A stretch of 64,000 nt of DNA, from the NCBI GenBank assembly GCA_947499125.1, contig CANMMP010000001.1:1054001-1118000 (forward strand), written 5' to 3'. The position numbers and the translations under genes are program-made. The notes under the pieces are model-generated. The model was given only the letters and a program-made list of their open reading frames with translations. It searched no databases and was not told the origin of the DNA. Positions 62,189-64,000 of the stretch are shown piece after piece; within the stretch, counting starts at the first letter, position 1; each line of letters opens with the position of its first letter. The DNA comes from an uncultured Pontibacter sp. Lineage in GTDB: Bacteria; Bacteroidota; Bacteroidia; Cytophagales; Hymenobacteraceae.

Positions 62189-63109
62189 CTACTCCTTCTG
62201 ACTTGCCTGAAACAACTTCTGCTTTTCTTCTTTAGAAAGACTTTCGTAACCGGAACTCGAGATCTTATCAAGTATAAGATCGATCTCTTTCTGACTTGGC
62301 TTTCCACTTATAGTTGTGGTGCTGGTACTGTCAGTGCTGGTGCGGTTGGTGAACGTAGTTTTGCGACGGTGCGATACCTTCAGATTTGGTTTGCGGCGGA
62401 ATAAGTTTCTAAAAAAAACGAACATGGCATGAAGCGGACGCCCCATGTCGGAACCACGCTGTAGCTGTTTAATAAACATCCAACCTATAAAAGCACCGCC
62501 CAGGTGGGCAATGTTACCCCCGGCATTTCCGCTTGACTCGCGGGCAAGCGCCCACGACATAAGCACCAACGCAGCTGCGATATACTTTATCTTTATCGGG
62601 CCGATCAGGAGCAGGTTAAAAGTATAGTTTGGCAACAAAGTAGCTGCAGCAACAACTATAGCCAGAACACTGGCCGAAGCCCCGATAAGGTGTGCCCCAG
62701 CCGGACTCTGCGACAGGTTAGGGAACAGGTTATACATCAGCATATATAACACGCCACCACCTATACCACCCAATATATACAGGCTGAGCAGCTTTTTATC
62801 GCCTAAATATTCTGAGATCAGCATGCCAAACCAGTACAGGTTAAGCATGTTAAAGAGTATGTGAAAGAAACCTTCGTGGGTAAAGAAGTAGGTTATTAAA
62901 GTCCAGGGCTTGTATATGAACAGGCCCAGGTTAGATGGTAAGGCTAAATAATGAATCGCTAATTTCTCGATCCATTCGTAGCCCATCCAGCTAAGTGGCG
63001 TGCCTATAATCAGGAAAACCAAAAACACGATAACGTTGACAAGGATCAACTGCTTTAAGGTGTTATTTGGCTGCCTGAAAGTATCTTTAATTTCCTGAAA
63101 TATACTCAT
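62189..63109 (-). CDS. Rhomboid-family intramembrane serine protease
   Basis: A 306-residue protein with six to seven membrane helices (about residues 20-215) and a polar C-terminal tail of 80 residues. The catalytic dyad is Ser145 in LIGASASVLA and His202 in NIAHLGGAFIGW; FTHEGFFHILFNMLNLYWFG is the conserved loop region. The serine motif reads GASAS instead of the more common GASG. The protease cuts substrates within the inner membrane. It is adjacent to another rhomboid gene on the same strand. Confidence 0.9.
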   Translation of the reverse strand: MSIFQEIKDTFRQPNNTLKQLILVNVIVFLVFLIIGTPLSWMGYEWIEKLAIHYLALPSNLGLFIYKPWTLITYFFTHEGFFHILFNMLNLYWFGMLISEYLGDKKLLSLYILGGIGGGVLYMLMYNLFPNLSQSPAGAHLIGASASVLAIVVAAATLLPNYTFNLLLIGPIKIKYIAAALVLMSWALARESSGNAGGNIAHLGGAFIGWMFIKQLQRGSDMGRPLHAMFVFFRNLFRRKPNLKVSHRRKTTFTNRTSTDSTSTTTISGKPSQKEIDLILDKISSSGYESLSKEEKQKLFQASQKE

Positions 63110-63234
63110 GTTTAGATCTACTGAAAAACAATACGCAAGCTGCTATAGGTAAGTGCACGCCTGCCGGGTTATTGTCGGGAATAATGTACCTTAAAAACGC
63201 ACGAAAGTTTTAAAATAATACCAGCCCGCTTATA

Positions 63235-64000
63235 TCAGAAGTTACGGTAGTCGTTTCGCTGCCACATTTTAATAAGTATATACGCAAACAACATTCCGCC
63301 TAGGTGCGCAAAGTGGGCTACGTTATCACCTGGCATGCGATTAAAACCGGAATATAGTTCGTAAGCGCCATACAGCAACACAAAATACTTTGCCTTTATG
63401 GGCACCGGTAAAAACAGCAGGAAAAGCTCCAGGTTAGGGAACAGCATTCCAAAAGCCATCAGTATTCCAAATACAGCACCCGAGGCACCTAACATGGGTG
63501 TGTTAAAAATAGCATTGTAAACCTCTTTAACGATCGCCTTGCTTTGCTCCACATACTCCGGTAGGTCAGGGTTGCGCTTCATCATTATTGCCAGGTCCCG
63601 GCCCGCCCCCTCGCGCAGGTGCTCATCCATATAATTGTTAAAAGCAACCGGGCTTGGGTTTTCGATATAAGCTATCGTATTTTCTTCAAGTTGATTTAGC
63701 TCATAAGCACGAACACCCGAATACAGAACACTGGCACCAAGACCAGTGATGAGATAAAACAACAAGAACTTCTGAGAACCCCAGAAACGCTCCAGCATTG
63801 GCCCGAAAATAAACAAACTGAACATATTGCTGAACAGGTGGCCCCAACCGCCATGCAAAAACATGTGCGTGAACAACTGTATCGGGTTAAAATACTCGGA
63901 GCCGAAGTGGTAAAGCGCAAGCTGGCGCGCATCGAACAGGTTACCCTGAAATATAAATACCACTACGTTTATGATCAGGAGGTTCCTGACCATCGGGGTT
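63235..64000 (-). CDS. Rhomboid-family intramembrane serine protease (5' end outside window)
   Basis: The frame stays open to the window edge: upstream of the ATG at 63993 the codons read TP, so the usual opening TPMVRNLLIINVVVF continues outside. From that Met, catalytic residues are Ser171 (MLGASGAVFGI) and His220 (HFAHLGGML). A 60-residue soluble insertion lies between helices (about residues 95-160). The two neighbouring rhomboids differ in serine motif and in extra domains, so they are not recent duplicates. Confidence 0.9.
   Translation of the reverse strand, partial: TPMVRNLLIINVVVFIFQGNLFDARQLALYHFGSEYFNPIQLFTHMFLHGGWGHLFSNMFSLFIFGPMLERFWGSQKFLLFYLITGLGASVLYSGVRAYELNQLEENTIAYIENPSPVAFNNYMDEHLREGAGRDLAIMMKRNPDLPEYVEQSKAIVKEVYNAIFNTPMLGASGAVFGILMAFGMLFPNLELFLLFLPVPIKAKYFVLLYGAYELYSGFNRMPGDNVAHFAHLGGMLFAYILIKMWQRNDYRNF

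Noticed and set aside
62189..64000. Recent tandem duplication of the rhomboid genes
   Set aside because: The two proteins differ in serine motif, C-terminal tail and a soluble insertion, and align only in the core helices.

Overview
The window looks like chromosomal DNA of a Bacteroidota bacterium, most likely a Cytophagales/Hymenobacteraceae relative such as Pontibacter. The basis is a secreted nuclease with a type IX secretion C-terminal sorting domain, a DAHP synthase fused to chorismate mutase, the gene order bamD - rpoZ-like - coaC/coaB - DUF4835 - small protein - recN, TAnnTTTG-type promoter elements, weak Shine-Dalgarno sequences, and many SpII lipoproteins. The genus is inferred. There is no phage, plasmid, CRISPR or classical IS element.

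Layout. 1-4.8 kb: a sulfur/redox group (rhodanese end, two YeeE/YedE half-transporters, MFS carrier, DoxX-DsrE fusion, membrane-anchored thioredoxin). 5-15 kb: FMN reductase, tRNA-Ser(UGA), envelope genes (DUF4153, BrkB, thioesterase, MltG), Sua5-type tRNA modification enzyme, an ABC exporter pair, a lipid A-type acyltransferase, WbqC. 15-23 kb: ClpC, a DUF559 nuclease-like gene between inverted repeats, an acyl-CoA carboxyltransferase, an M42 peptidase, three tandem small membrane proteins and a metal/cobalamin-type binding protein. 23-28 kb: shikimate genes aroA-aroB and DAHP synthase/chorismate mutase, then proline dehydrogenase. 28-36 kb: ECF sigma factor with a membrane protein that joins an anti-sigma-like segment to a trypsin-like protease, three tandem fasciclin lipoproteins, and several stress-type small proteins. 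36-45 kb: tail-specific protease, a 0.9-kb repeat array, the T9SS nuclease, a trans-sulfuration enzyme and an unknown protein. 45-50 kb: LysRS, three YtxH proteins (one fused to CsbD), Kazal and cupin proteins. 50-60.7 kb: FabI, the recN-to-bamD block, an LptA/OstA-like protein, TilS and malate dehydrogenase. 60.7-64 kb: a small TonB-plug-like protein, a second repeat array and two rhomboid proteases.

The most unusual signals are not single genes. First, a short motif TATA(G/C)TT and its complement recurs at very high density in coding and non-coding DNA and in terminator loops. Second, intergenic arrays near 38.2-39.0 and 61.2-62.2 kb are mosaics of the same palindromic modules and share a 113-bp block, identical by eye and in opposite orientation. 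Third, a DUF559 gene is bracketed by inverted copies of one of those modules, which suggests a REP/RAYT-like relationship. Other points of note are a split coaBC, the sigma/protease pair, the DoxX-DsrE fusion with an internal lipobox, and a possible Sm-like protein upstream of recN.
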